Source: Leptotrichia sp. oral taxon 221
GTDB lineage: Bacteria; Fusobacteriota; Fusobacteriia; Fusobacteriales; Leptotrichiaceae
Length of the DNA: 64,000 bases
Direction: 5' to 3'
Assembly (NCBI RefSeq): GCF_018128245.1
Contig: NZ_CP072378.1
Span: 1,674,001 to 1,738,000, forward strand
Position numbers and translations under genes: made by a program. Below the pieces are notes generated by a model. The model ran no database searches. It worked only from the letters and a program-made list of their open reading frames with translations, and was not told the DNA's origin. Of the stretch, positions 56,062 through 64,000 are shown piece by piece (the first letter of the stretch is position 1; the number at the start of each line of letters is the position of its first letter).

Positions 56062-56844
56062 CTAATAATGATAAGCTCTGTCATCAATCTTTTCAAATTT
56101 CAAAACTTTCCCATCATTAGTAGTCAAAATCAAAAGATTATTATTAAATTCTATAGTTTTAGAATCTTGTAATAATTTTAAATATTCAAATTCAATTTTC
56201 ATTAAATTTTCTGGTCCTGCCATTCTTGTAGAGCCAACTGGTCCGATTTTAATGCTGTTATTTTTTATTTCAAAACTTCCAAAATAGTTGTTTACTCCTG
56301 AATTTCCGTTTACTTTGTTTTCGTCGAAAGAAATTGTTATTTCTCCATCTTTTTCTGGGAGTGTTGTTTGTCCCATTTCCAAAAGTTTCCATTTTGTATT
56401 TTTTAATTTTTCACTTAAATCTAATTTTTGGAATGTCCAAATTTCTCCATTTTTATTTCTCAAACTTAAAGTTGTATTGCTATAAGTTATTCTTGGAGAA
56501 TTTTGTAATATTTCTAAAAATCTTTGTTCAATTTTCATTAATTCTTCTGGACCTGCCATTAATGTTGTTGCTGCATTTGCAGTTAAAATTGAGTTATTTT
56601 TGATTTTATAACCTCCAAAATACCTGTTTACTCCTGAATTTCCATTAATTTTGTTGTCTGCAAAATTAATTGTGATGTTTGCATTTTGGGGAAATTCTTG
56701 TTCTTTTCCTCTTTTTATAATTTGTGATAATTCCCATGAAGTTTCGTTTAAGTTAATAATTTTCTTTTTAGTTTTTGCACTTAAAGAAATGCAACTTAGT
56801 AAGAAAACTGTTAAAATTCCGAATAAAATAAATGTCTTTTTCAT
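56062..56844 (-). CDS. Exported protein with two META domains
   Basis: The 260-residue product has a signal peptide (MKKTFILFGILTVFLLSC, the Cys at residue 18 is a possible lipobox) and two tandem META/HslJ-type domains of about 110 residues each. Both show NETSWELSQI or NTKWKLLEM, then INGNSGVNRYFGGYKI or VNGNSGVNNYFGSFEI, and TLMAGPEELMKIEQ or TRMAGPENLMKIE. HslJ in E. coli is linked to novobiocin resistance and heat-shock; the domain's biochemical role is unknown. The duplication is plain from the repeats. Confidence 0.85.
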   Translation of the reverse strand: MKKTFILFGILTVFLLSCISLSAKTKKKIINLNETSWELSQIIKRGKEQEFPQNANITINFADNKINGNSGVNRYFGGYKIKNNSILTANAATTLMAGPEELMKIEQRFLEILQNSPRITYSNTTLSLRNKNGEIWTFQKLDLSEKLKNTKWKLLEMGQTTLPEKDGEITISFDENKVNGNSGVNNYFGSFEIKNNSIKIGPVGSTRMAGPENLMKIEFEYLKLLQDSKTIEFNNNLLILTTNDGKVLKFEKIDDRAYHY

Positions 56845-57043
56845 TTTTATTCCTCTTTTCTAAAATTTTTTATCTAAAATCTTAAAATTTATATTTCTAA
56901 TATTTTCAAATTTCTCTAAATTTTATAATAGACTTTAATTTAAGATTTTATGATTTATTCTTTTTATCTTTTCATCATAATAATATCACATCTTCATTAA
57001 ACAAATATTAGAAGTTTTTAAAAATTAAATTTTCAAAATTTAT

Positions 57044-57941
57044 TTATAATCTTTTTTCCAAAATAAATATTGAAACGAAAACCAATACAAATCCAATTAA
57101 TTCAACAACAGAAAATCTTAATCCAAAAATTATTACTGATAATATTGCCGCAAGTACTGGCTCGAAGGCTGTCAATATCCCTGCAAGTGATGAGGAAATG
57201 TAGTTTAAACTTGCGATATAAATTAAATAGGCGATAGAAGTTCCTAAAATTACGACTATTGCTACTTGAATTATAGATTTTGTGTTTATATTTCCTTCTA
57301 TTTTCCAAATTGGATGAACAATGTTTGAAACTATGCTTCCTATAATCATTCCCCAGCCAACTACTGTTATGCTTCCATATTTTTTTTAATAGTTTTTTTG
57401 GATAAATTGAGTAAAAGGCGATCATAATTGCTGAAAAAATTCCAATAAATAGCGCTTCTGGAGGGACAGATAAACTTGAAATTTTTCCTTTTGTCGCTAT
57501 GAATACAACTCCTAAAACGGTCATAAAAAGTAAAATTAAAGTCGAAATTGCTGGAATTTTTTTATTTTTTACAGATTCATAAATAAATATGAAAAATGGT
57601 GCTGTAAACTGTAAAATTGTTGCAAATGAAACATTACTTAATTCGATTGTTCGAAAGTATGTGTATTGAACAAAGTACATTCCGGCCAGTCCGAATAGAA
57701 TTATTCCAAGTGTGTCTCGCTTGTTTTCTAGTGGCTTTAAGACTGATTTTTTTTCAACGAAAATTACAATTAAAAATAGTAATATTCCTGAAATCAGAGT
57801 TCTTGTGGAAACTAGCCAATCTGATGAAAAATTGTATTTTTTAAAAAGGATTTCTCCTGAAATTCCTGAAATTGACCATAAACTTGAGGCTAAACTTGCC
57901 AGTATCACTCCACGCATTTTTTCTCTTGATTTTGTATCCAT
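57044..57941 (-). pseudogene. EamA-family transporter with a frameshift in an A8 tract
   Basis: The reading frame from ATG 57941 encodes a DMT/EamA transporter with about seven membrane segments (for example LASSLWSISGISGEILFK and AGMYFVQYTYFRTIEL) up to YPKKLLKK; then it shifts at eight A residues on the minus strand (57387-57380). The second frame continues as YGSITVVGWGMIIGSIVSNIV and ends FVSIFILEKRL, restoring the second EamA repeat. Removal of one A would give a normal 298-residue permease. It may be a sequencing error, a real mutation, or a phase-variable switch. It follows troD by 36 bases and shares its direction. Confidence 0.72.
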
Positions 57942-57977
57942 TTTTCGCCACCTTTTCCTTCTAAAATTTCAAATTAA

Positions 57978-59075
57978 TTAATAACTGTCAATAATTTTTT
58001 CTCCATGCTTAGAAAGTTTGAAAACTCCGTTATCAACATAAATATATTTGTTTTTTTCAGCTTTGTCAATAACTTTTTTCAAAAAACTTTTGCTCCAACG
58101 CAAATGATTTTCAATAGTTTCAACTCCACACTCGTCTTTTTCCTTTTTAGTATTGGCGTGATTCGACAAATGAATTAACAAAATTCTTAGTGAAAATGCC
58201 ATTTTTTGAGATTTTTTCCGATTTATTGTAAAAATCAAACCTTTTTTTGGAGAAAAAATTAATGTTAAAAGAAAAATTACTCCGATTGCAACGGCAATGC
58301 TTCCTGCGATTGAAACATCGAAAAGTCTTGCAAAATAGAAACCTGTGATACTAGCAAATGCTCCTAACAGTGTGCTTAAAATAATCATTACTTTTAGTTT
58401 GTCAGTAAGTAAGTAGGCTGTTATTGGAGGGCCTATCATGAAGGCTACGACTAAAATGGATCCAACTGCTTCAAAAGAGGCGACTGCTGTCATTGAAACT
58501 AGCGACATCAACATATAGTGGATTAATATTGGTCTCATTCCAAGTGTCAACGCCAATGCTCTGTCAAATACTGAAATTTTTAATTCTTTGAAAAAAATTG
58601 TTATGAATGATAGATTTACTAAAAAAATTATAGTAGTTGTTAGTAATCCTTTTGGAATGCTTAATCCGAAAATTGCTACTCGGTTAAATGGTGCAAAGGC
58701 TAATTCTCCTAATAATACTGAGTCAACATCCAAATGCACATTTTGAGCAAATTTTGAAAGCAAAATTACTGCAATACTGAATAATAGTGGAAAAATTACT
58801 CCAATTGCAGAATCTTCTTTAACAAGCCTTGTTGAATTTAATAGTTCCACAAGGTAAACCGTCATAACTCCTACAATTCCTGCACCGACGATTAATAAAG
58901 GAGAATTTAAGTCATGAACCATAAAAAATGCAACTACAATTCCAAGTAAAATCGTATGAGTGATAGCATCTGACACCATTGCCATACTTTTTAATACAAG
59001 AAAAGTCCCTAAAATCGAACAGGCACTCGCAACCATAATTGCAATTAACTGTATTTCCAACGCAAAATGTATCAT
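57978..59075 (-). CDS. troD: Metal ABC transporter permease TroD-like with wHTH tail
   Basis: The 365-residue ABC-3 family permease has about nine hydrophobic segments, including MVSDAITHTILLGIV and ASFEAVGSILVVAFMIGPP. The last 85 residues are soluble and read as a winged-helix (HLRWSKSFLKKVIDKAEKNKYIYVDNGVFKLS in parts), as in Treponema TroD, which is of equal length. The start codon overlaps the stop of troC (TAATG). It works with TroC, TroB and TroA to import manganese, zinc or iron. Confidence 0.9.
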   Translation of the reverse strand: MIHFALEIQLIAIMVASACSILGTFLVLKSMAMVSDAITHTILLGIVVAFFMVHDLNSPLLIVGAGIVGVMTVYLVELLNSTRLVKEDSAIGVIFPLLFSIAVILLSKFAQNVHLDVDSVLLGELAFAPFNRVAIFGLSIPKGLLTTTIIFLVNLSFITIFFKELKISVFDRALALTLGMRPILIHYMLMSLVSMTAVASFEAVGSILVVAFMIGPPITAYLLTDKLKVMIILSTLLGAFASITGFYFARLFDVSIAGSIAVAIGVIFLLTLIFSPKKGLIFTINRKKSQKMAFSLRILLIHLSNHANTKKEKDECGVETIENHLRWSKSFLKKVIDKAEKNKYIYVDNGVFKLSKHGEKIIDSY

Positions 59076-59986
59076 TATTTATCCTCTCCTTTCGCCTCTT
59101 TTAATTTAGCTAGATTTAATTTTCTCTTTTGATTATTTCTTATAATTTTAAAAATAATTCCTCGCTTGTTTGAAAATAGAATACTGAAAAGCACGATTAA
59201 ACTTATAATTACTACGATAATCGGTCCTGTCGGCAAATTTTCTTGGCTTATACTGATCAGTGTTCCAAAAAATCCTGATATACCGCCAAAAATCGCTGAT
59301 AAAATTACCATAACTGAAAGTTTATCTGTCCATTGTCTTGCGGCAACTGCTGGAGAAATTAACATTGCACTTATTAAAATTACTCCTGCTGCTTGGATTC
59401 CGATTATTACAGTCGCTACGATTAATACGGAAATTAAAATTTCGATTTTTTTACTTGGAAACCCTAATGTTTTTGCAAAATCTGAATCGAATGAAACAAG
59501 CTTGAACTCTTTCCAAAATAGCATAATTATTGCTAAAAGTACAATTCCTGCAATAAAAATTACATTGACATCTCGTTCGATAAATGTCGACGCTTGTCCA
59601 AAAATAAATTTATTCAATCCAGATTTATTCGAGCCAGGTAATTTGTTCATGTAAGAAAGTAAAACTAATCCTAATCCAAAAAACACTGATAAAATCAAGG
59701 CTAACGCACTATCAAATTTTATTTTTGTATAATTTTGAATTAACTGAATTAATCCAATACAAATCACACCCGTTACCAATGCTCCGAATAACAGAACTTC
59801 TGTTTCCTTCACATTTGTGAATAAAAAGGCAAGGCATACACCAGGCAAAGAAGCGTGAGAAACTGCATCTCCAAGCAAACTTTGTTTTCGCAATACTGCA
59901 AAACATCCCAATATTCCTGACACCATTCCAAGCAACGAACACCCGAGTGCAACTGTTCTAAAAGTGTGGCCAATCATAAAATTCAT
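59075..59986 (-). CDS. troC: Metal ABC transporter permease TroC-like
   Basis: A 303-residue ABC-3 permease with about eight membrane segments; LLGDAVSHASLPGVCLAF and AAGVILISAMLISPAVAARQ are conserved motifs of the family. I place the start at ATG 59986, 2 bases after the troB stop and preceded by GAGGG; the frame also opens at a GTG 21 bases earlier inside troB. It pairs with TroD to form the membrane channel. Confidence 0.9.
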   Translation of the reverse strand: MNFMIGHTFRTVALGCSLLGMVSGILGCFAVLRKQSLLGDAVSHASLPGVCLAFLFTNVKETEVLLFGALVTGVICIGLIQLIQNYTKIKFDSALALILSVFFGLGLVLLSYMNKLPGSNKSGLNKFIFGQASTFIERDVNVIFIAGIVLLAIIMLFWKEFKLVSFDSDFAKTLGFPSKKIEILISVLIVATVIIGIQAAGVILISAMLISPAVAARQWTDKLSVMVILSAIFGGISGFFGTLISISQENLPTGPIIVVIISLIVLFSILFSNKRGIIFKIIRNNQKRKLNLAKLKEAKGEDK

Positions 59987-59987
59987 A

Positions 59988-60758
59988 TTAACTGCCCTCT
60001 CTTTCACTTAATTTTTTATTTTTGTAAGTTTTTTCAATGTTTTCTGGCGTGAAAATTTCTTCAACAGGCCCAGATGCAACGACAGACACATTTATGAACG
60101 TCACATAATCAAAATATTCTTTTACAGTCTGTAAGTCATGGTGTACAGCAATCACTGTTTTTCCTTCATTTCTCAATTTTTTCAGAATATCAATTATTGA
60201 TTTTTCTGTCTTACTGTCTACTCCTTGAAATGGTTCATCCATAAAATAAATTTCAGCTTCCTGAACTAATGCCCTTGCCAGAAAGACTCTCTGCTGCTGT
60301 CCTCCCGAAAGCTGGCTTATCTGTCTGTCGGAAAATTCTTCCATTCCAACTTTTGCAATAGCTTCCTTTGTTTTTTCCTTATCGATTTTACTTACCCTCT
60401 TAAGCCATCCAACCTTTCCATAACGCCCCATTTCAACCACATCAAATACAGTCGTTGGAAAATCCCAGTCAACGCTCCCCCTTTGAGGAACATATGCTAT
60501 TTTATTTCTTACTTTGCTGTACTTTTCATTATAAAATAAAATTTCTCCAGTAACAGGCTTTATAAGGTTGAGCATTGTTTTAATTAATGTTGATTTCCCG
60601 GCACCGTTTGGACCTACAATAGCCATCAGTACTCCCTTTTTTACATTTAATTCAACATCCCATAAAACAGGCTTATCTTCGTAGGCTACTGTCAAATCCT
60701 CCACTTTTATAATTATTTCATTGTTCTGTTTATTTCCCATACTATTTGCTCTTGTCAT
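59988..60758 (-). CDS. troB: Metal ABC transporter ATPase TroB-like
   Basis: The 256-residue ABC ATPase has Walker A GPNGAGKST, the Q loop AYVPQRGSVDWDFP (typical for Mn/Zn importers), signature QLSGGQQQR and Walker B IYFMDEPFQGVD, followed by AVHHDLQTV. It energises TroCD. GAGG lies before the ATG and the gene follows troA by 41 bases. Confidence 0.94.
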   Translation of the reverse strand: MTRANSMGNKQNNEIIIKVEDLTVAYEDKPVLWDVELNVKKGVLMAIVGPNGAGKSTLIKTMLNLIKPVTGEILFYNEKYSKVRNKIAYVPQRGSVDWDFPTTVFDVVEMGRYGKVGWLKRVSKIDKEKTKEAIAKVGMEEFSDRQISQLSGGQQQRVFLARALVQEAEIYFMDEPFQGVDSKTEKSIIDILKKLRNEGKTVIAVHHDLQTVKEYFDYVTFINVSVVASGPVEEIFTPENIEKTYKNKKLSEREGS

Positions 60759-60799
60759 AACTTAACCTCTACATTCTTCTTTTTATCTTTATTATATAC

Positions 60800-61777
60800 C
60801 TATTTTAATGCATTTGCAATTGTGTCTGCATTTGCTTTTACTGTTTTTATATAAGATTCTGTATTATGTTCCTTGTCTCCTAGTGAATCTGAATAAAGTT
60901 CCCCACCTATTTTTATTTCTTTTCCTTTTGCCTTTACCGCTTCCTGTAATGCTTCTATACTTTTTTTAGGTACTGAAGACTCTACGAAAATTGCCTTTAT
61001 ATCCCTTTCAACAATGAAGTTTGCCAAATCACTTATATTTTTAGTACCTGTTTCAGAATCTGTAGAAACTCCCTGTATTGCCTTAACTTCAAGTCCAAAC
61101 TGTTTTCCAAAATATCCAAATGCATCATGGGCTGTTACAAGCACTCTACTTTTTTCAGGAATTTCATTAATTCTTCCTTTTACATATTCAGTAAGTTCAG
61201 CTAATTCTTTTTTATAGTTTTCATAATTCTGTTTATAATAGTCAGCATTTTTAGAATCCATTTCTGCTAATTTATTTGCCAATGCTTCAGCTTCTTTTCC
61301 CCAGAATTCTGTATTAAACCAGACATGTGGATCAGGTGTGTTTCCTTCCACCATTGTAACTTGACTTTTATCTATTGCTTCTCCTACATTAAGTATAGAT
61401 TTCTTCTGTTGTTCCATACTTTCAAATACTTCTGTCATTTTACCTTCCAGATGAAGTCCGCCATAAACAATTAAATCAGCTTTTGAAAGTTTATCTACAT
61501 CTCCTGCGCTGGCTGTATACAAGTGAGGATCTACTCCTTCTCCCATAAGCCCTTCAACTTCAACTTTATCTCCACCGATTATTCTGCTAAGATCAGCAAG
61601 CATTGTTGTTGTTGTAACAATTTTTATTTTTTTATCTCCATTTCCCGACTGGGCATTGTCTTTTGCTGCTCCACCTTTATTTCCGCAATTTACCAGTGCA
61701 AGTATCATTAATCCAAACATTATTACAAATTTAAAGTTCTTTTTTATATTTAATAGATTATTGTTCATATTCATCAT
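60800..61777 (-). CDS. troA: Metal-binding lipoprotein TroA-like
   Basis: The 325-residue cluster A-I binding protein carries a lipoprotein signal ending in LALVNC (Cys about 32). The metal ligands appear as His in VDPHLYTAS, His in PDPHVWFN, His in TAHDAFGYFG and Asp in ELYSDSLG, as in TroA/PsaA. The ATG overlaps the mntR stop (ATGATG), with AAGGAG from the last mntR codons as ribosome-binding site, so an internal ATG (MNNN) three codons in may be the true start. Mn and Zn (or Fe) cannot be told apart by sequence alone. Confidence 0.92.
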   Translation of the reverse strand: MMNMNNNLLNIKKNFKFVIMFGLMILALVNCGNKGGAAKDNAQSGNGDKKIKIVTTTTMLADLSRIIGGDKVEVEGLMGEGVDPHLYTASAGDVDKLSKADLIVYGGLHLEGKMTEVFESMEQQKKSILNVGEAIDKSQVTMVEGNTPDPHVWFNTEFWGKEAEALANKLAEMDSKNADYYKQNYENYKKELAELTEYVKGRINEIPEKSRVLVTAHDAFGYFGKQFGLEVKAIQGVSTDSETGTKNISDLANFIVERDIKAIFVESSVPKKSIEALQEAVKAKGKEIKIGGELYSDSLGDKEHNTESYIKTVKANADTIANALK

Positions 61778-62433
61778 TCTCCTTCATATTTTTTTCTATA
61801 AATTTCTATTAGTTTAGCCGCATCATATGCGATAATTTTTATTTTCTTATTACTATTTTCCAGATAAATAGGTCCATTAAAAGGATCTTTTTTTGTAACT
61901 TTATAACTTTCTTTTATTGTTATATCCATTTCTCTTAGATAGTCGTACAGTTCTATATTATCTTCTACACTTAATATTACTATCTCATCTTCTTCTGCTA
62001 CTTCAGACAGTTTCATCATATTTTCTTCACTAAATTCATCACTGTCATAAAATATTGAACTTCCATGTGGACATTCTTTAGGATAGAAAAGAAATTTCTC
62101 AAGTTTTTGCAATAATTTTTCACTTGTCACATGTTCTAAAACTTCAGCTTCTTCATGTATCTCATCTTTATCATAACCCAGCTTTTCTACAAGAAACACT
62201 TCCCAAACTCTATGTTTTCTTATAATATTTACTGCAATATCACTTCCCTTCTTAGTAAGCTTTATATTCCTGCCTTCCAGGATTAGATAATTTTCATTTG
62301 AAAGTTTCTTTATCATTTCACTAACTGATGCAGGTGAAATATTGAGATATTCAGCTAAATTCTTATTTGAATACTGTTTTCTTTTTTTAAGGAGATATAT
62401 TCCCTTTAAATAATCTTCTAAACTCTTACTCAT
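61774..62433 (-). CDS. mntR: DtxR/MntR-family metal-dependent repressor
   Basis: The 219-residue regulator has an N-terminal winged helix (SLEDYLKGIYLLKK, NLAEYLNISPASVSEMIKKL), a metal-binding dimerisation domain with E-H motifs (HRVWEVFLVEKLGY, HEEAEVLEHVTSEKL) and a C-terminal SH3/FeoA-like part (KKDPFNGPIYLE, KIIAYDAAKLIEIY). The length is that of TroR/ScaR rather than the short MntR of Bacillus. It is the first gene of the operon and overlaps troA by four bases. A palindromic operator lies at its promoter, indicating autoregulation by metal supply. Confidence 0.92.
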   Translation of the reverse strand: MSKSLEDYLKGIYLLKKRKQYSNKNLAEYLNISPASVSEMIKKLSNENYLILEGRNIKLTKKGSDIAVNIIRKHRVWEVFLVEKLGYDKDEIHEEAEVLEHVTSEKLLQKLEKFLFYPKECPHGSSIFYDSDEFSEENMMKLSEVAEEDEIVILSVEDNIELYDYLREMDITIKESYKVTKKDPFNGPIYLENSNKKIKIIAYDAAKLIEIYRKKYEGE

Positions 62434-62479
62434 TATACTCCTTTCTTTGACTTTATCTTTATCTCATTTTTTAGTCTTT

Positions 62480-62507
62480 CCTAATTTTAAATTAGGTCAA
62501 CCTAATT
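62480..62507 (-). promoter_or_regulatory. MntR/TroR-type operator, two overlapping palindromes
   Basis: CCTAATTTTAAATTAGG (62480-62496) is a perfect inverted repeat and shares its right arm with AATTAGGTCAACCTAATT (62490-62507), a TTAGG-4-CCTAA palindrome. Both lie immediately downstream of the -10, so binding would block transcription. Confidence 0.75.
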
Positions 62508-62515
62508 ACAAAATA

Positions 62516-62544
62516 ATAGTACCACTTAATAATTTGATTGTCAA
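62516..62544 (-). promoter_or_regulatory. Promoter of the mntR-troABCD operon
   Basis: Minus-strand TTGACA (62544-62539) and TACTAT (62521-62516) are spaced by 17 bases. Confidence 0.75.
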
Positions 62545-62636
62545 TATAAAAATTAAAAAAAATATACTATATTACAGAAAGAAATGCAGAAAAGTAAATA
62601 AATAAAAAATATGAATTTAATTTCCTTATAAATAAC

Positions 62637-62688
62637 AAAAACCTCCAAATGTTATACAGTTATTTTACTATATCTCATTTAGAGGTTT
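62637..62688 (-). terminator. Orphan minus-strand terminator-like hairpin
   Basis: Minus-strand AAACCTCTAAATG pairs with CATTTGGAGGTTT (13 pairs, one G-T) and runs into TTTTTG. The upstream minus-strand gene cbiT already has its own terminator 190 bases earlier, so what this one ends is unclear. Confidence 0.5.
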
Positions 62689-62875
62689 ATATAAAAATTT
62701 TTACATATCATTTTTAAAATTAACTAATCCACTTAATATATCTTAATGATGTAACAGTATTGTAACATAATAAAATATTTTTATAAACAGACACGATTTT
62801 ATATTTATAAAAATTTAAATTTATGATAAAACAAAATATAATCAACAAAAATGATTATTATGAAAAAATTTTCAT

Positions 62876-62913
62876 AATAAAAAACCACCTTTTAATATGT
62901 TGCAAGTGGTTTT
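62876..62913. terminator. Intrinsic terminator after cbiT
   Basis: AAAACCAC pairs with GTGGTTTT; T-rich flanks on both strands. Confidence 0.7.
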
Positions 62914-62921
62914 TTTATATA

Positions 62922-63488
62922 TTATTTTCTCGCAGAAATCACATAAATTGGATTTTCCGACATCATCATGTTAAAATCCTTCACTTTTCTATTTTTTGCC
63001 ACAATTATTTGAGAAATATCAATATCCTCAAACTTCGATTTTTTCAAGTATTCAAGTGCTTCAAATGTGTTTTCTAAAACGATAAAGTTCAAAGCGATTA
63101 TTCCGCCTTCTTTTAAATTTTCATAAGAATAATTGATAATTTCTGATAAATTTCCACCTGAACCACCAATAAACACTTTATCAAAAGTTATTCCTTGTGG
63201 TAAATCTTCTGGTGCTTTTCCAGAAATTACAGTCATATTTTTTATCCCAAATTTTTCCATATTTTGTTTTATTAAATCAATGGCTTCCTCTTTTTGCTCA
63301 ATCGTGTAAACATGCCCATTTTTAGCAAATCTAGCCATTTCAATACTTACAGAGCCAGTTCCACCACCAATATCAATACACACATCTTCATCAGAAATTT
63401 CCATTTTCGCAATACTCACCGCTCTTATTTCTTCCTTTGTCATTGGAACTTTTCCACGAATAAAGTCCTTATCTTTTATATGATACAT
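62922..63488 (-). CDS. cbiT: Cobalt-precorrin-6B C15-methyltransferase/decarboxylase
   Basis: The 188-residue SAM-dependent methyltransferase methylates C-15 and decarboxylates the C-12 acetate in anaerobic cobalamin synthesis. MTKEEIRAVSIAKM at the N-terminus, the SAM loop CIDIGGGTGSVSIEMA, KVFIGGSGGNLSEII and GIIALNFIVLE are typical of CbiT. It follows cbiE by 77 bases. It lies 489 bases before the tro operon and is separated from the other cbi genes by 11 kb. Confidence 0.93.
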   Translation of the reverse strand: MYHIKDKDFIRGKVPMTKEEIRAVSIAKMEISDEDVCIDIGGGTGSVSIEMARFAKNGHVYTIEQKEEAIDLIKQNMEKFGIKNMTVISGKAPEDLPQGITFDKVFIGGSGGNLSEIINYSYENLKEGGIIALNFIVLENTFEALEYLKKSKFEDIDISQIIVAKNRKVKDFNMMMSENPIYVISARK

Positions 63489-63565
63489 TTTCTCTCCACT
63501 TCTTACATTTAATTTTTTTATTTTGTTAAAAACCTTATTTTTATTACAAAAACTTTTAACCTTTT

Positions 63566-64000
63566 TTATTTTTTCAAAATCACAACATTCATTCCAAATT
63601 TCTCTTCATAATTTGCCAACTCTTTTGCCTTAAAACGATAAATTTTTTCATTTTCATAAGACAAATTTTCCCCAACAAAAATTTTCACATTCTCAAAATT
63701 ATTTTCTAACAATTTTTGAGCAATTTTTTGCGGCGTATTTTCTTTAAAATCAGTCAATAATCCAATTTTTTCATACTCATTCAATTTTTCCACAAAATCG
63801 AATTCCTTCCCATGAACACTGGCAATACAAGCATCATACCAATATTCTGAAATTTTTGCGAACATATATTGAACCGATGAAATTCCTGGCACAACTTCTA
63901 GCTCTTCACTTTCAAAATATTTTTTCATAAAAGTTAGAAGACTGTAAAATCCAGTATCTCCAGACACAATCACAGAAATCTTTTTATTTCGATTCTCATT
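63566..64000 (-). CDS. cbiE: Cobalt-precorrin-7 C5-methyltransferase, 5' part outside window
   Basis: The last 145 codons of a tetrapyrrole methylase; the gene runs off the right edge. It shows ISVIVSGDTGFYSLLTF, LEVVPGISSVQYMFAKI and DACIASVHGKEFDF, as in CbiE (the methylase half of CobL). An apparent GTG start at 63973 is only an internal Val. cbiT follows in the same direction, the usual cbiET order. Confidence 0.9.
   Translation of the reverse strand, partial: NENRNKKISVIVSGDTGFYSLLTFMKKYFESEELEVVPGISSVQYMFAKISEYWYDACIASVHGKEFDFVEKLNEYEKIGLLTDFKENTPQKIAQKLLENNFENVKIFVGENLSYENEKIYRFKAKELANYEEKFGMNVVILKK

Larger units (their letters stand above)
62545..62921. other. Gap between the tro promoter and cbiT
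   Basis: This 377-base AT-rich stretch holds the orphan minus-strand hairpin (62639-62688), a palindrome TTATTATGAAAA/TTTTCATAATAA at about 62855-62880 and the cbiT terminator. No coding region is supported. Confidence 0.5.

Noticed and set aside
57044-57349. Independent small membrane gene
   Set aside because: It is the out-of-frame second half of the EamA transporter.
63566-63973. Complete short methylase gene starting at GTG 63973
   Set aside because: The frame continues to the window edge and the conserved SGDTGF motif needs upstream sequence; it is the C-terminal part of cbiE.

Overview
The window is AT-rich DNA whose gene set and style (short intergenic gaps, secreted proteins with MKK-type signal peptides, anaerobic enzymes such as AdhE and NrdDG, class I GuaA, and an rRNA operon 16S-23S-5S-tRNA-Asn with no tRNA in the 16S-23S spacer) fit an anaerobic, fermentative member of the Fusobacteriota. 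My best guess is Leptotrichiaceae (Leptotrichia-like). The species cannot be fixed without a 16S comparison.

Layout. 1-4.9 kb (minus): a sulfate-assimilation operon (sulfite reductase, CysA-type ATPase, APS-reductase-like AprA, and the start of AprB). In front of it lies a 30-codon leader ORF with clustered Cys codons and a five-segment RNA that can fold as a trp-style attenuator; I consider this the most interesting item in the window. 5-14.5 kb: envelope and housekeeping genes (DUF3298 protein, LD-carboxypeptidase, ProS, LprI-like lipoprotein, glycerol dehydrogenase, two DUF5362-like membrane proteins of which one carries YARHG domains, ComEC and a pseudopilin). 14.5-18 kb (minus): a four-gene run TPR - DUF4037 (nucleotidyltransferase-like) - DUF4125 - secreted protein. 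18-27.4 kb: AdhE, 5-formyl-THF cyclo-ligase, NrdG/NrdD, a lipoprotein and GuaA.

27.5-37 kb is the accessory part: a DUF262/DUF1524 (GmrSD-like) protein, a tnpB-only IS200/IS605-type element with a recognisable omega-RNA end, two small inverted-repeat (MITE-like) elements, a TetR regulator with a near-perfect promoter/operator driving two flavodoxin-fold oxidoreductases, a two-component system followed by a PepSY protein, and AqpZ. 37.4-42.4 kb is the rRNA operon on the minus strand.

42.6-64 kb (minus, almost entirely co-directional): anaerobic cobalamin genes (cbiG, cbiF, cbiL, cbiT, cbiE) separated by unrelated secreted or membrane proteins, a NUDIX protein with a CutA/NIF3-like C-terminal half, DUF488, GNAT and GH114-like proteins. 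A decayed islet at 54.6-55.4 kb (outer-membrane barrel end, glycine-zipper peptide, peptidase C39 fragment) sits next to a thioredoxin-like gene. Next come a double-META protein and a frameshifted EamA transporter, then a complete metal-uptake operon mntR-troABCD with its promoter and a palindromic operator.

All calls are from reading the sequence and knowledge of protein families. No searches or folding programs were run; RNA pairings were worked out by hand.
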